Positions 1-9,806 of a stretch of 64,000 bases of DNA are shown here, piece after piece. This stretch comes from UBA10649 sp963700745 (GTDB taxonomy: Bacteria > Actinomycetota > Actinomycetes > S36-B12): positions 1 to 64,000 of the forward strand of contig CAVOYT010000012.1 of NCBI GenBank assembly GCA_963700745.1. Direction: 5' to 3'. Position numbers and translations under genes: made by a program. The notes beneath the pieces were generated by a model, which was not told the DNA's origin, searched no databases, and saw only the letters and a program-made list of their open reading frames with translations. Positions within the stretch are counted from its first letter, which is position 1. Each line of letters opens with the position of its first letter.

Positions 1-1
1 G

Positions 2-1618
2 GCCGGCGACCTGCTCGAGGGAGGGCGGCCGGTCGTGCTCGCCGAGCACCCGCGGCTCTACCGGCTGCTGCGCGCGGGGGTGTTCGCCAACGAGGGCTCG
101 CTCGTGCGCCGTGGACACGGCGAGGGCTGGTCCTGGTCAGGGGACCCGACGGACGTCGCGCTGCTCTCCGCCGCGATCAAGAGCGGCGTCGACTGCGGCG
201 AGCTGCGCGCGGCCCACGAAGAGCTGGCGACGCTGCCCTTCGAGCCGGAGCGGCGCTACTCCGCGTCGTACCGCGCCGCCGACGGCGCCGCGCTGGTGTG
301 CGTGAAGGGCGCGCCCGAGCGCGTGCTCGCGATGTGCGCCGACGAGGGTGACGACGCGGGCGGCGCGCGCCCGCTGGACCGCGCTCGGGCGGAGCGCGAG
401 GTCGAGGCGCTGATGTCGAGCGGCTACCGCGTGCTCGCGGTCGCCGAGGGCCGGCTCCCCGTGCGCCCCGCGCCGGAGCTGGCGCCGCCCGAGCCGACCG
501 ACCTGGTGCTGCTCGGCTTCGTCGCCATGACCGACCCGCCGCGCGAGGGCGTCGAGGACGCCATCCGCCGCTGCCACGAGGCCGGCGTGCGCGTGGTGAT
601 GATCACCGGCGACCACGCCGTGACGGCGGCGGCGATCGCCGAGCGCATCGGCCTGGGGTCCAGCGCGGAGCGCCCGCTCGAGGGCGCGCGCATCCAGGAG
701 CTCTCCGACGAGGAGCTGGCGCGGGTCGCGCCGCTGCACGTCGTGGTGGCGCGGGCGACGCCGTCGGACAAGCTGCGCGTGGTGTTCGCGCTGCAGCGCG
801 CCGGCGCCTTCGTGGCCGTCACCGGCGACGGCGTCAACGACGCGCCGGCCCTGCGCCAGGCGAACATCGGCGTGGCGATGGGCCGCTCGGGCACGGACGT
901 CGCGCGCGAGGCCGCCGAGCTCATCCTCACCGACGACGACTTCTCGAGCATCGTCGCCGGCGTCGAGGAGGGCCGCGTCGCCTACGACAACGTCCGCAAG
1001 GTGACCTACCTGCTGGTCTCGACCGGCGCGGGCGAGGTCGTGCTCGTGCTCGGCGCGATCGCGGCCGGCCTGCCGCTGCCCTTCAGCGCCGTGCAGCTCC
1101 TGTGGCTGAACCTGGTCACCAACGGCATCCAGGACGTCGCGCTGGCCTTCGAGCCCGGCGAGCCCGGCGTGCTGCGTCGGCCGCCGCGGGCGCCGAACGA
1201 GCGCATCTTCGACCGGCTGATGATCGAGCGCACCCTGCTCGCGGGCCTCTACTTCGCCGCGGTGGGCTTCGCGTGCTGGACCTGGTGGCTGCGCGAGGGC
1301 CGCCCGGTCGAGGAGGCCCGCAACCTGCTCGTGCAGCTGTTCGTGCTGTTCGAGATCATGCACATCGGGAACTCGCGCTCGGAGACGATCTCGATCGCGC
1401 GCCTGAGCCCGTTCTCGAACCGCGTGCTGCTGCTCGGCACCCTCAGCGCGCTCGCGATCCACCTCGTCGCGGTCCACACGGACGGGCTCGCCGCGGTGCT
1501 CGGCTTCGCGCCGATCCCGCTCGCGCTCTGGCTGCAGCTCACGGCCCTGGCCGCGACGATCCTGCTCGTGATGGAGGCCCACAAGTTCCTGCGCCGCCGG
1601 CGGCCGACACGCAGGTAG
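2..1618 (+). CDS. Cation-transporting P-type ATPase, C-terminal half (5' end outside window)
   Basis: This is the C-terminal half of an ATP-driven cation pump of the inner membrane; the phosphorylation loop and first membrane segments lie before base 1. The frame is open from base 2. In order it shows KGAPERVL of the nucleotide-binding domain (about residue 100), MITGDH, the hinge motif TGDGVNDAPAL (about residue 275), and then some 200 residues with about six hydrophobic segments. The stretch NLVTNGIQDVALAFEPGE and the C-terminal membrane domain fit P2-type pumps (Ca2+, Mn2+ or Na+ class) rather than heavy-metal P1B pumps. The ion cannot be told. Stop is TAG at 1616. Confidence 0.9.
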   Translation, partial: AGDLLEGGRPVVLAEHPRLYRLLRAGVFANEGSLVRRGHGEGWSWSGDPTDVALLSAAIKSGVDCGELRAAHEELATLPFEPERRYSASYRAADGAALVCVKGAPERVLAMCADEGDDAGGARPLDRARAEREVEALMSSGYRVLAVAEGRLPVRPAPELAPPEPTDLVLLGFVAMTDPPREGVEDAIRRCHEAGVRVVMITGDHAVTAAAIAERIGLGSSAERPLEGARIQELSDEELARVAPLHVVVARATPSDKLRVVFALQRAGAFVAVTGDGVNDAPALRQANIGVAMGRSGTDVAREAAELILTDDDFSSIVAGVEEGRVAYDNVRKVTYLLVSTGAGEVVLVLGAIAAGLPLPFSAVQLLWLNLVTNGIQDVALAFEPGEPGVLRRPPRAPNERIFDRLMIERTLLAGLYFAAVGFACWTWWLREGRPVEEARNLLVQLFVLFEIMHIGNSRSETISIARLSPFSNRVLLLGTLSALAIHLVAVHTDGLAAVLGFAPIPLALWLQLTALAATILLVMEAHKFLRRRRPTRR

Positions 1619-1655
1619 CTGGTCGACGACGCGCGGCGGATCGCCCGCGCCGGCC

Positions 1656-1677
1656 GCGCCGCGGAGCGTCGCGGCGC
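1656..1677. terminator. Possible hairpin after the ATPase gene
   Basis: Arms GCGCCGCG and CGCGGCGC are separated by six bases in the 243-base gap between the ATPase and the metalloprotease gene. There is no T-run. In DNA this GC-rich a short hairpin may be chance. Apart from it and a -10 box, I see nothing else in the gap. Confidence 0.25.
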
Positions 1678-1849
1678 CGCGGAGCCGGGCGGTGGACGTG
1701 GCCCAGGGCGCGGGGGGGGCGTCCCTCCGCGCAGCCCGTCCTCCCGGGCCGGGCCCGGGGGGCGCGCGGGCCCCCTCGGCGCGGGTCCGGGAAGCGGGAT
1801 TCTCTGCCGCCCGCTCCGGTCGGGCCCTGCGCGCCGGGCGCGCGCGGCC

Positions 1850-1855
1850 TACATT
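1850..1855 (+). promoter_or_regulatory. Possible -10 box TACATT for a leaderless start
   Basis: TACATT is followed by exactly six bases and then GTG at 1862, the start chosen for the metalloprotease. This is the TANNNT-N6-RTG layout of leaderless messages. No clear -35 box is seen. Confidence 0.4.
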
Positions 1856-1861
1856 CGGGGC

Positions 1862-3747
1862 GTGCGACGGATCGCGTTCGGGCCGCGGGCCGGGCCGGGC
1901 GGGCGGGGTCGCGCGCGCCGGCGCCGCGCCGGCGCGCTGGCCCTGGCGCTGCTCGGCGTCCCGGCGGGTGTCGCGCGGGGCCGCCAGGCCGAGCCTGGGC
2001 CGGCGCCCGCGCCGCCCGCTCCGTCGGCCGCCGCGGCGCAGCTGCCGCCGGCCGGCGAGCTGCTCGGCGCGCTGTTCGAGCTGCGCTCGGCGCGCGCCTG
2101 GGAGCGGCTGGACGCGCTCGGCACGGCCGCGCTCGCCGCGCTGCCGGTCGAGGCGCCGGCCTGGGAGGTGACCGCGCGGCTGGTGGCCGAGGCGCGCTAC
2201 GAGCGCGGCGCGCTGGGCGCGGTCGAGGAGCTGGCGCGCACCGGGCGCGCGGTGCGCAGGCCGCGCGCGGCCGACGCCGACCCGGTGGCGCGCGCGCTGG
2301 CGATCGACCTCGAGCTGTTGCGCGCGCGTGCGCTCGAGGCGCGCGGCGCGGCGGACGAGGCCTGCGCGCTGTTCGCGGCCTGCGTCGAGGCGCTCTCCGG
2401 CTGGAGCCCGCCGTGGCGCTCGCGCTTCCAGACCGAGGCCGGGCTGGACCGGGCGCGCGCGCTCGAGGCCTGCGGGCGCGCCGGCGAGGCGCGCGCGGAG
2501 TACGCGCGGCTGGCGCGCGCGGCGGACGACGGCGAGGTGCGCGCGCTGGCGCGCGTGCTGGGCGGCGCGGGCCATCCGGTCCGCACCGAAGGCCCGGACG
2601 ACGGCCCGGACGCGCCGGCGGACGCCGCGCTGCGCGCCGCCGACCTGGCCGTCGCGGCCGCGCTGCCCGCGGCGCGCGCGCGGCTGGCGGCGGCGCTCGG
2701 CCGGCCCACCGAGTCGCTGCCGGCGGTGCGCGTGGGCGCCGCGCCGCACCCCGGCGGGGGCCTGTCGCGCGCCGCCTTCACGCGCGGCGACCCGCGGCTC
2801 CCGGGGCGCGCGCCGGTGGTGGTGGTCACGGCCGAGCTGGTGGCGCTCGAGCTGGCCGAGCTCGAGACGCTGCTGGTGCACGAGCTCGGGCACGCGGTGC
2901 TGCTGGCCGAGTGCGGGCTGGCGTACGAGGCGCTGCCGCCGTGGCCACCGAGGGCCTGTCGCACGTGCTGGCGGGCGAGGTCGAGGCGCTCGAGCGCGCG
3001 CTCGTCGGCGTGGCGCTGGAGCGCGACCCGGACCTGCTCCTGGGGCCGACGCCGGAGCGCGCGCTGGAGCCGCGCTTCGAGACCGCGCCGGGCGAGTGGG
3101 ACCCGCCGCGCGAGGCCGGGCTGGCGCTGGTCGTGCTGCTCGAGGAGCGCGCGGCGCGCGCGCCCGGCGACCCGCTGGCGTCGTTCGTGGCGCGGCTGGC
3201 GGACGGGGCGACGCTGGAGCAGCTGGTGCGCGAGTCGAGCGGGCTGGCGCCGGCGGAGTTCCTGGAGCGCGCCCGGGCGCGCGTCGTCGAGCGGCTGCTG
3301 GCGGTGCTCGAGCCGGCGCGCGCCGACCTCGAGCGCGTCGACGCCGGCCGCCGCGCCGGGCCGGCGGCGGCTGCGACGGAGACCGCGCGGCTGCTGGGGA
3401 GCGGCGCCGACGGCGCCGACGGCGCCGACGACGCGGCCGACCGGGAAGGCCGGCCCGCGCTGCACCCGCTGGCGCAGACCTACGCGCGCGTGCTGCGCGC
3501 GCAGGCCCTGGAGGCGCTGGCGCGCTGGGACGAGGCGGCGGCGGCCTGGGACGACGTGCTCGCGCACCGCGCCGACCACCGGCGCTGGATCGAGCGCGCG
3601 CGCCTGGCGGCGGCCAGCGACCGCGCGCGCGCCGGTGCGCTGGAGCGGGCGCGCGGGGAGCTGGCGGCGCTGGCCGAGCTGGCGATCACGCCCGGCGTGC
3701 GCGGCGAGGCGCGCGCGCGCGTGGCGGCGCTCGACGCCGGGCGCTGA
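1862..3747 (+). CDS. Secreted gluzincin-type metalloprotease, one frameshift
   Basis: The N-terminus is Arg-rich followed by a hydrophobic run and looks like a signal peptide, so the protein is probably exported. An Ala/Glu-rich helical part that may hold TPR-like repeats precedes HELGHA at about residue 340, the HExxH zinc site. About 25 residues on, EALPPW is followed, after a frame change near base 2,940, by TEGLSH, the usual place of the third zinc ligand (Glu) in peptidase-MA-like enzymes. The break is best explained by loss of one G in TGG-GCC, since WATEGLSH is then restored. The C-terminal third is again helical with a short GAD repeat. The substrate is unknown. The GTG start sits six bases after a -10-like box. 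Confidence 0.65.
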
Positions 3748-3756
3748 GCTCGGAGG

Positions 3757-4224
3757 TCAGCGCGCGATCGGCGCCAGGGAGGCGCCGGTGGCGCGCAGGT
3801 AGTCCGCTGGCGCGAGGCAGAGCTGCAGGCCGCGCGCGCCGCCGGAGACGCACACGCGCTCGAGGAGCTCGATCGTCTCGTCGACGAAGGCCGGGAAGGC
3901 GCGCTTCGCGCCGAGCACCGTCACGCCGCCGCGCACGTAGCCGGTCAGGGGCTCGACCTCGCGCAGCGCGACCGGGCGCACGCGCTTGTCGCCCGACGCG
4001 CGCGCCAGCGCGGCCAGGTCGAGCTCGGCGCTGCCGGGGACGACCGCGAACAGCGCGCCGCTCCGGTCGCCGCGCACCACGAGCGTCTTCCAGACCAGGT
4101 CGGTGGAGAGCCCCAGCGTGGCGGCGACGTGGCCGGCGGACAGGTCGTCGGGGTCGACGGCGTACTCGAGCCGCTCGTAGGGGACCCCCAGGCGCTCGAG
4201 CAGCCGGCAGGCGTTGGTCTTCAT
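3757..4224 (-). CDS. ybaK: YbaK-type Cys-tRNA(Pro) deacylase
   Basis: A 155-residue cytoplasmic protein of the YbaK/EbsC editing family, which hydrolyses Cys-tRNA wrongly made by prolyl-tRNA synthetase. The sequence has WKTLVVRGD with the conserved lysine (about residue 46) and GYVRGGVTVLG (about residue 95), both hallmarks of the family, and the length is normal. It is convergent with the metalloprotease gene and lies just downstream of the FKBP gene on the same strand. A tRNA-Pro gene less than 1 kb away is a nice coincidence but proves nothing. Confidence 0.88.
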   Translation of the reverse strand: MKTNACRLLERLGVPYERLEYAVDPDDLSAGHVAATLGLSTDLVWKTLVVRGDRSGALFAVVPGSAELDLAALARASGDKRVRPVALREVEPLTGYVRGGVTVLGAKRAFPAFVDETIELLERVCVSGGARGLQLCLAPADYLRATGASLAPIAR

Positions 4225-4255
4225 CGGCGGCGCGGCGCGGCCGACGGGGGCCGGC

Positions 4256-4738
4256 TCAGTGGGCGTGGCCGCCGGGGCCGTGCACGTGGCCGTGCTCGAG
4301 CTCCTCTGGCGTCGCCTCGCGCACGCCGACGACCTCGACCTGGAAGTTGAGCGCCACGCCGGCCAGCGGGTGGTTGGCGTCGAGGGTGACCTCGTCGGCC
4401 TCGATCCCGACCACGGTCAGGATGTGGCGCCCCTGCTGCGACTCGGCGGCGAGCTGCATGCCGACCTGGATGTCGGCGCCGGGCGGGAGCTGCGCGCGGT
4501 CGACGGTGTGGACCATCTCCTCGTCGCGGTGCCCGTAGGCCTCCTCGGGCGGGATGCGGACCTGGAACGCGTCGCCGACCGCCTTGCCCTCGAGCTCGCG
4601 CTCGAGGCCCGGGATGATCGACCCGATCCCGTGCACGTAGACGAGCGGCTCGCCGCCCTTGGAGCTGTCGAGCTCGTTGCCCTCGTCGTCGGTCAGGGCG
4701 TACTCGAAGGTGGCGACGGTCTTGCTGGCGATCTTCAC
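4256..4738 (-). CDS. slyD: SlyD-type FKBP peptidyl-prolyl isomerase
   Basis: A 160-residue prolyl isomerase and chaperone of the SlyD class. The FKBP core has GIGSIIPGLERELEGK and IPPEEAYG; the region between them and ANHPLAG is the inserted flap domain. The tail is His-rich (HGHVHGPGGHAH), as in SlyD proteins that bind nickel. A role in metal handling is inferred from the tail only. It is complete, with ATG at 4738, and probably shares a transcript with ybaK (31 bases apart). Confidence 0.9.
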   Translation of the reverse strand: MKIASKTVATFEYALTDDEGNELDSSKGGEPLVYVHGIGSIIPGLERELEGKAVGDAFQVRIPPEEAYGHRDEEMVHTVDRAQLPPGADIQVGMQLAAESQQGRHILTVVGIEADEVTLDANHPLAGVALNFQVEVVGVREATPEELEHGHVHGPGGHAH

Positions 4739-4871
4739 GGCGGCTCCTGTGAGCGGGGGGTGAACGGCGAGACTGCGGCCCGCAACCCTCGCCCCTGGCC
4801 CCCGCCGGTGCCACCCCTTTTGGCGGTTTCGTGCCCCCGGGCGGCCGCGCGCGCCGCGCGGCCCCGCGAGC

Positions 4872-4948
4872 TGGCACGCCCGGCAGGACTCGAACCTGCG
4901 ACCTTCGGATTAGAAATCCGATGCTCTATCCGGCTGAGCTACGGGCGC
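4872..4948 (-). tRNA. tRNA-Arg (anticodon UCU)
   Basis: A 77-base cloverleaf: acceptor GCGCCCG pairs with CGGGCGU (one G-U), the D arm has AGCUCAG, the anticodon stem UCGGA/UCCGA carries loop UUUCUAA with anticodon UCU, and the T arm has GUUCGAGUC. The 3' CCA is encoded. Confidence 0.95.
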
Positions 4949-4963
4949 GCGCGGGCGGGGGGG

Positions 4964-5036
4964 TCGGGGAGATGGGACTCGAACCCACGACTCGTAGCAC
5001 CCAAAGCTACGCCTCTACCAACTGAGGTACTCCCCG
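4964..5036 (-). tRNA. tRNA-Pro (anticodon UGG)
   Basis: Acceptor CGGGGAG pairs with CUCCCCG; the C1-G72 start is typical of bacterial tRNA-Pro. The anticodon stem GUAGC/GCUAC holds loop UUUGGGU (anticodon UGG), and the T arm has GUUCGAGUC. Discriminator base is A. CCA is not encoded, unlike the tRNA-Arg 15 bases away. Confidence 0.95.
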
Positions 5037-5167
5037 GCGGTCGCGGCGGTCGGACGCGAACGGCCACGGGTAGGCACGGGCGGGCGGGGGGCGAGGGGGG
5101 CTTCGGCTGGCCGGGGCGCGCGCAGCCGGCTACGGTGCGCGGCTCTACCCCACGCTCCGACGTCAGC

Positions 5168-6511
5168 ATGAAGGTCCTCGTCGTCGGCGGCGGCGGGCGC
5201 GAGCACGCGCTCTGCTGGAAGATCGCGCCGCTCCCCGCTGCTGACCGAGGTGCTCTGCGCGCCCGGGCAACGCCGGCACGCGCGAGGTCGCGCGCAACGT
5301 CGACGTGCGCCGCCGACGACGTCGCCGGCCTCGTGCGCTGGCGCGGCGCGAGGGCGTCGACCTGGTCGTGATCGGCCCCGAGGACCCGCTGTGCGCGGGC
5401 CTCGCCGACCGCCTGCGCGAGGCGGGCATCGACTGCTTCGGCCCGAGCGCCGCGGGCGCGCGGCTCGAGGGCTCGAAGGCCTTCGCCAAGGAGCTCCTCG
5501 ACGCGCCACCGCATCCCGACCGGCGGCCTGGCGCCGCTTCGACCGCTCGGGCGCGGCCAAGGCCTACCTCGAGGGCTGCACGCAGTGGCCGCAGGTGGTC
5601 AAGGCCGACGGGCTGGCGGCCGGCAAGGGCGTGTTCGTGTGCGACGACGCGCGCGAGGCCTGCCGCGCGATCGACGCGCTGATGGAGGAGCGCACGCTCG
5701 GCGAGGCCGGCGAGCGCGTGCGTGATCGAGGAGTTCCTCGAGGGCGAGGAGGCCAGCGTGCTGGCGCTCACCGACGGCGAGCGCGATCCTGATCCTCGAG
5801 CCGGTCGTCGACCACAAGCAGCGCGGCGAGGGCGACAGCGGACCGAACACCGGCGGCATGGGCGTCTACTCGCCCGCGCCCAGCCTCTCGCGCCGCCTGC
5901 TGCGGCAGATCGAGCAGCACGTGCTCGTGCCCACGCTCCACGGCCTGCAGCGCGAGGAGCATCGACTTCCGCGGCGTGCTGTACGGCGGGCTGATGATCA
6001 CCGAGCAGGGCCCGAAGGTGCTCGAGTTCAACGTGCGCTTCGGCGACCCCGAGGCGCAGGCGATCGTGCGGCGCTTCAAGAGCGACCTGGTGCCGTACCT
6101 GCTGGCCACCGCGCGCGGCGAGCTCGACGACGATCGAGCCGCCGGAGTGGGACCCGCGCTTCTGCGTCGGCGTCGTCGGCCGCCAGCGAGGGCTACCCGG
6201 CACGCTACCGCAAGGGCGACGCGATCGACGGCCTGGAGGCGGCCGCGCGCGTCGACGGAGGTGGTCGTCTTCCACGCCGGCACGCCGCCGGCGCGGCGGA
6301 CGGCACGTGCGTCGACCTCCGGCGGCCGCGTGCTGTGCGTCACGGCGCTGGGCGACGACATCGAGCGCGCGCGCGCGAGGCGCCTACGACGCCTACGACC
6401 TGATCGACTGGGACGGCAAGTTCTGTCGGCGCGACATCGGCGCGCGCCTCGAGGCGCGCCGCGAGCGCATCCGCGCGATGACCGGCGGCCCCGAGGCCGA
6501 AGGGGCGCTGA
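5168..6511 (+). CDS. purD: Phosphoribosylamine-glycine ligase, heavily frameshifted
   Basis: PurD makes glycinamide ribonucleotide, the second step of purine synthesis. The pieces, read across frames, give the family in order: VVGGGGREHALCWKIA at the N-terminus, VIGPEDPLCAGLADRL, CFGPSA and LEGSKAFAKELL, then the ATP-grasp part with VKADGLAAGKGV, GPNTGGMGVYSPAP, EFNVRFGDPEAQAI and finally LIDWDGKFCRRDIG. At least ten single-base changes of frame occur, for example an extra G before ATCCTGATCC near 5,786 and before ATCGAGCC near 6,134. The total span matches a normal PurD of about 430 residues. The stop is placed at TGA 6509-6511, assuming one more indel. Confidence 0.85.
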
Positions 6512-7281
6512 GCCGCGCGCGGCGGCGAGGCGCGCGCCGACCCTGGGCGTCGTCGTCCCCACGCTCGACGAGGCGCGCGGCGCTGCCGGCGCTGCTCGAG
6601 CGCCTGCTGCGGCGCGGGCGCCGACGACCGCGCCGACGAGGTGGTCGTCGGCGACGGCGGCAGCACGCGACGGCACGCTGGAGCTGGCGCGCGCCGCGGC
6701 GGCGCGCGTCGTCGAGGCCCCGCGCGGGTCGCGGCGCGCAGCTCGCCGCCGCGGCGCGGGCGCGGACACGCGACGTGCTGTGCTTCCTGCACGCCGACTG
6801 CCTGCCCGCGCCGGGCGCGCTGGCCGCGCTGCGCGCGGCGCTTCGCCGAGCCCGCGCTCGAGGTGGCGCCTTCCGCCAGCAGGTCGAGGCGCCGGGGCGC
6901 TTCTACCGCCTGGTCGAGCGCGCGCCGAGCGTGCGCGCGGCGCGGCTCGGGCTGGTCTACGGCGACTCCGGCCTGTGCGTGCGGCGCGGGCTCTACGAGC
7001 GCGGTCGGGGGCTTCCGCGACCTGCCGCTGTTCGAGGACGTCGAGCTCTCCCGCCGCCTGCGCGCGCGCGGCGCCGCGCGCGCCGCGTGAGCGAGCGCGC
7101 GCCTCGCTGGTCTCGTCCGCGCCGCTGGCGCAGCGCGAGGGCGCCTTGCGCTGCACGCTCCGAAACTGGATCCTCACACGCGGCCTACCTGCTGGGCGCG
7201 CGCGCCCGCGCGCCTGGCGCGCCTCTACCGCGCCGCGCCAGGCGCGGCGCGGGGCGGACGGGCGGAGCAGCGGACCCGTGA
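6512..7281 (+). CDS. Family 2 glycosyltransferase of the TIGR04283 type, frameshifted
   Basis: Read across frames the protein gives TLGVVVPTLDEAR, ALPALLERLL, DEVVVGDGGST, GTLELARAAAARVVEAPRG, CFLHADCLPAPGALAALRAA, YGDSGLCVRRGLY and FEDVELSRRLRARG. This matches the short GT2 proteins often labelled rSAM/selenodomain-associated transferase 2; their sugar donor and acceptor are not established. The stop TGA at 7279-7281 overlaps the GTG start of the next gene, so the two are probably translated together. The exact start is uncertain because of indels between purD and here. Confidence 0.7.
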
Positions 7282-7770
7282 AGCACGACGACGATCCGCA
7301 AGCGCTTCGAGGACTTCCTGCGCCAGCAGGGGCTCAAGCTCACGGCGCAGCGCCAGCGCATCTTCGAGCGCGCCTTCGCGACGCACGAGCACTTCAGCGC
7401 CGAGACGCTGTACGAGTGGCTGCGCGCGGAGGGCGGCCGGGCGCGTCTCGCGCCACGGTCTACCGCACGCTCTCGCCTGCTCGAGGAGGGCGGCTTCGTC
7501 GAGTCGCTCGACACCGGGCGGCGGCGAGCTGGTCTACGAGCACGTGCTCGGCCACGCGCACCACGACCACCTGGTCTGCCTGGAGTGCGGGCGCATCGAG
7601 GAGTTCCACGAGCCGCGCATCGAGGCGCTCCAGGAGGAGGTCGCGGCCCGCAAGGGCTTCGAGCTGGTCGACGCACTCGCTGCGCCTGATGGGCTACTGC
7701 CCCGCCTGCGTCCGCGCGCGCCGCGCCGGGGAGCACGCCGGCGCGGAGCAGGCCGGCGTCGGGCGGCTGA
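7278..7770 (+). CDS. Fur-family metal- or peroxide-responsive regulator, frameshifted
   Basis: A DNA-binding repressor of the Fur superfamily. The winged-helix part reads LTAQRQRIFERAFATHEHFSAETLYEWL and continues into ATVYRTLS and LLEEGGFVESLD. The dimer and metal part reads HAHHDHLVCLECGRIEEFHEP and then MGYCPACVRA, so both zinc-type CxxC pairs and the HHDH metal site are there. At least four indels break the frame. Fur, Zur and PerR cannot be separated. The end at TGA 7770 assumes one more indel. The GTG start overlaps the stop of the glycosyltransferase gene. Confidence 0.8.
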
Positions 7771-7887
7771 GCGCGCGGCCGGCGCCCGACCGGAGACCGC
7801 CCGACGCGGTCGTCCTAGGCCACCGGGGTCGCGGTGCAGAGCTCCGACCGGCCCGGCGGGCGGGCAGGGCCGGCGAGCGGCGGCCTC

Positions 7888-8282
7888 TCAGCCGGTCAGG
7901 CGGCCGCTCCTCGAGCGCGCGCACGATCTTGTTCATCACGAGCTCGGCCATCTCGCCGTTGGAGACGCCGAACTTTGCGGCCGACGCGCAGCCGGCAGCG
8001 GTGCTAGGTCGTAGACCTCGACCCCGACCGTGACGGTGGCGCCGTCGATGGTGCCCGAGCAGTGCGCAGGTCCTCGTCGGTCTCGATCAGCTCGGCCGAC
8101 TCGTGGGAGAGACGACTTGGCCGTCGCCCAGACCATGTCGGCGTCCTGGTTGACAGCGCGACGTAGGTGTTGTTGTCGATCACCTCCTGGCTGATGACGA
8201 CGCCGGCGCCGACACCGAGCACGGCGCCGCAGCCGGGAGCGTGGGGACCGCGAGGAGCAGGAGCGGGAGGGTCTTGTCGCAT
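7888..8282 (-). CDS. Small lipoprotein of the DUF3568 type, frameshifted
   Basis: Across three frames the product reads as a signal peptide with LLLLAVPTLPGC (lipobox), then GAVLGVGAGVVISQEVIDNN and TYVAL, then VWATAKSSL, SHESAELIETDEDL, IDGATVTVGVEVYDL and AELVMNKIVRALEE. This pattern resembles DUF3568, a family of unknown function in high-GC Gram-negatives. A lipid-anchored envelope protein is likely; no catalytic residues are recognised. It is convergent with the Fur-family gene. Start and end carry a few bases of doubt. Confidence 0.55.
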
Positions 8283-8451
8283 GGCGTGTGCGGGCGCCGG
8301 CGGCGGTCCGGTCGGCGGGCCGGCCGCGCTTCGCGGGATCGCGGCCGTGCGGTCGGTGCAGGGATGACGATGCGGGATGACGCTCAGGGGACGCGCCGGC
8401 GCGTTCGAGGCGACCGCGACGCGCTCGCAGTCCAGGCCGACGCGCGGCTGG

Positions 8452-8496
8452 AGCGAGGCGTCGAGCGTCCGTCGCGCGGTGAGTCGACGCCTCGCT
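8452..8496. terminator. Long inverted repeat downstream of purQ
   Basis: Arms AGCGAGGCGTCGA and TCGACGCCTCGCT match perfectly over 13 bases around a 19-base loop. It lies 86-130 bases after the purQ stop on the minus strand and may end the purL-purQ message. The rest of the gap 8,283-8,581 shows no gene. Confidence 0.45.
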
Positions 8497-8581
8497 GGAG
8501 CGAAGCTAGCGATTCGTCGCCGGCCGGTTCAGCAACGCGCGAGCGAGAAAAAAGCGCTTCGATCGCCGCGTGAGGGCGACT

Positions 8582-9420
8582 TCAGCGCGGCGGCGAGCAC
8601 GGCGCGCCGGCCGCGGCCTCCACCAGGCACCGGAAGAACGCCAGCCCCTCGCCCTCCGCGCGCGCCGGCCCCGCGGGTCCAGGTCGGGTGGTGCCAGGGG
8701 CGACGTTGCGCTCGGGGTGCGGCATCAGGCCGAGCACGCGGCCGGTCGGGTCGCAGATGCCGGCGATGTCCGCGACCGAGCCGTTCGGGTTGTCGGGGTA
8801 GCCGCGCGGCGCGCCGTCGGGCGCCGACGTAGCGTCAGGGCGATCTGCCGGTTCGGCCGCAGGCGCTCAAGGGTCGCCGTCGTCGCGCACGACGAAGCGC
8901 CCCTCGGCGTGCGCCACGGGCACCGGCGAGCGCTCGCCCGGCCGGCAGCCAGGGGCAGGCGCAGCGTGCGACTCGAGCGTCACCCAGCGGCACTCGTAGT
9001 GGTTCGAGGCGTTGTCGTAGAGCGCGATCGAGCGCGCCGCGCGCTCGCCGTCGCGGCCGGGCGGGTCGAGCAGGCCCGACTCGACCAGCACCTGGAAGCC
9101 GTTGCAGATGCCGAGCACGCAGCCCGCCGCGGTCGACGAAGGCGCGCAGCGCGGTCGCCAGGCGCGCGGCGCAGCTCGAGGCCCCAGACGCGGCCGGCGC
9201 CGACGTCGTCGCCGAAGCTGAAGCCGCCCGGGAAGCGACCAGGATGCTGGAAGCGCCGAGGCGGCGGGGGTCGGCCGACCAGCCGGGTCAGGTGCACGAT
9301 CTCGGTCCGCGCGCCGGCGAGCTCAGCGCGCGGGCGGTCTCGTCGTCGCAGTTGGTGCCGGCGGTGCGCAGGACGAGGGCGCGGGGCCTGGGGCTGGTCG
9401 TTCGCGGGTCGGGTGGGCCT
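8582..9420 (-). CDS. purQ: PurQ glutaminase part of FGAM synthase, frameshifted
   Basis: This class I glutamine amidotransferase delivers ammonia to PurL in step four of purine synthesis. Pieces in order are LVLRTAGTNCDDETARALEL, VPGGFSFGDDVGAGR, LGICNGFQVLVESGLL with the nucleophile Cys, ALYDNASNHYECRWVTLE, VPVAHAEGRFV, and near the end the region around the catalytic His (LMPHPERN). At least six indels break it. I see no clear start codon between purL and purQ, so the two may be one fused protein, as in some lineages, or the start was lost to an error. Stop is TGA at 8582. Confidence 0.85.
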
Positions 9421-9801
9421 CGGGGGAGCTCGGCTGGGGCCGCGTGGGAGCCGCCGTGGGCGCGGCGCAGGGACTCGAGCTCGAGGTCGAGCGACGCGCG
9501 CCGTCGACGCCGAGATCTCGCAGCGCGCGCGCCGCCGCGACGCGCCGAGCGCGCGCAGGGGAGGCCGGCGAGCGCGGCCTCGAAGCTCCGCCGCGCGGAC
9601 GGCGCGTCGACCTCGACCAGGAAGCGCGTGCAGGACTCGGAGAACAGCCGCGGGGCGTCGGGGTCGTAGCCGGCCGGCAGCGGGTCGCAGGGAACGCGGC
9701 CGCAGGTCGAGCTCGAGCCCGAGCTCGCCGGCGAAGGCCATCTCCGCCGCGGCCACGGCCAGGCCGCCCTCGGACAGGTCGTGGATCTGGCCAGGCTTCA
9801 C
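9420..9801 (-). CDS. purL: PurL, 3' part only, cut by the join at about 9.80 kb
   Basis: Only the last part of FGAM synthase is present: VKPGQIHDLSEGGLAVAAAE then MAFAGELGLELDL, an LFSESCTRFLVEV-like segment broken by indels, and the C-terminal tail leading into purQ. HDLSEGG is a PurL hallmark. The several hundred residues that should come before it are missing, because the sequence changes at about 9,800 to a urease gene. Confidence 0.8.
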
Positions 9802-9806
9802 GGCCC
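9795..9806. other. Chimeric junction between two genomes
   Basis: On the minus strand the PurL frame can be followed up to VKPGQIHDLSEGG (V codon at 9799-9801), while the UreC frame coming the other way runs down to GFAKTG (G codon at 9803-9805). Both genes are cut at the same point. GC content, codon use and gene content differ on the two sides. An assembly or ligation chimera is the simplest reading. Confidence 0.8.

Noticed and set aside
137..2893. A 918-codon open frame on the minus strand
   Set aside because: It is Arg/Ala-rich with no recognisable domain and runs opposite the P-type ATPase and metalloprotease genes. Such frames are expected in DNA this rich in G and C.
5168..9801. Reading purD, purQ, purL and neighbours as pseudogenes
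   Set aside because: Motifs are intact between the breaks and essential genes are hit alike; indel errors explain the pattern better.
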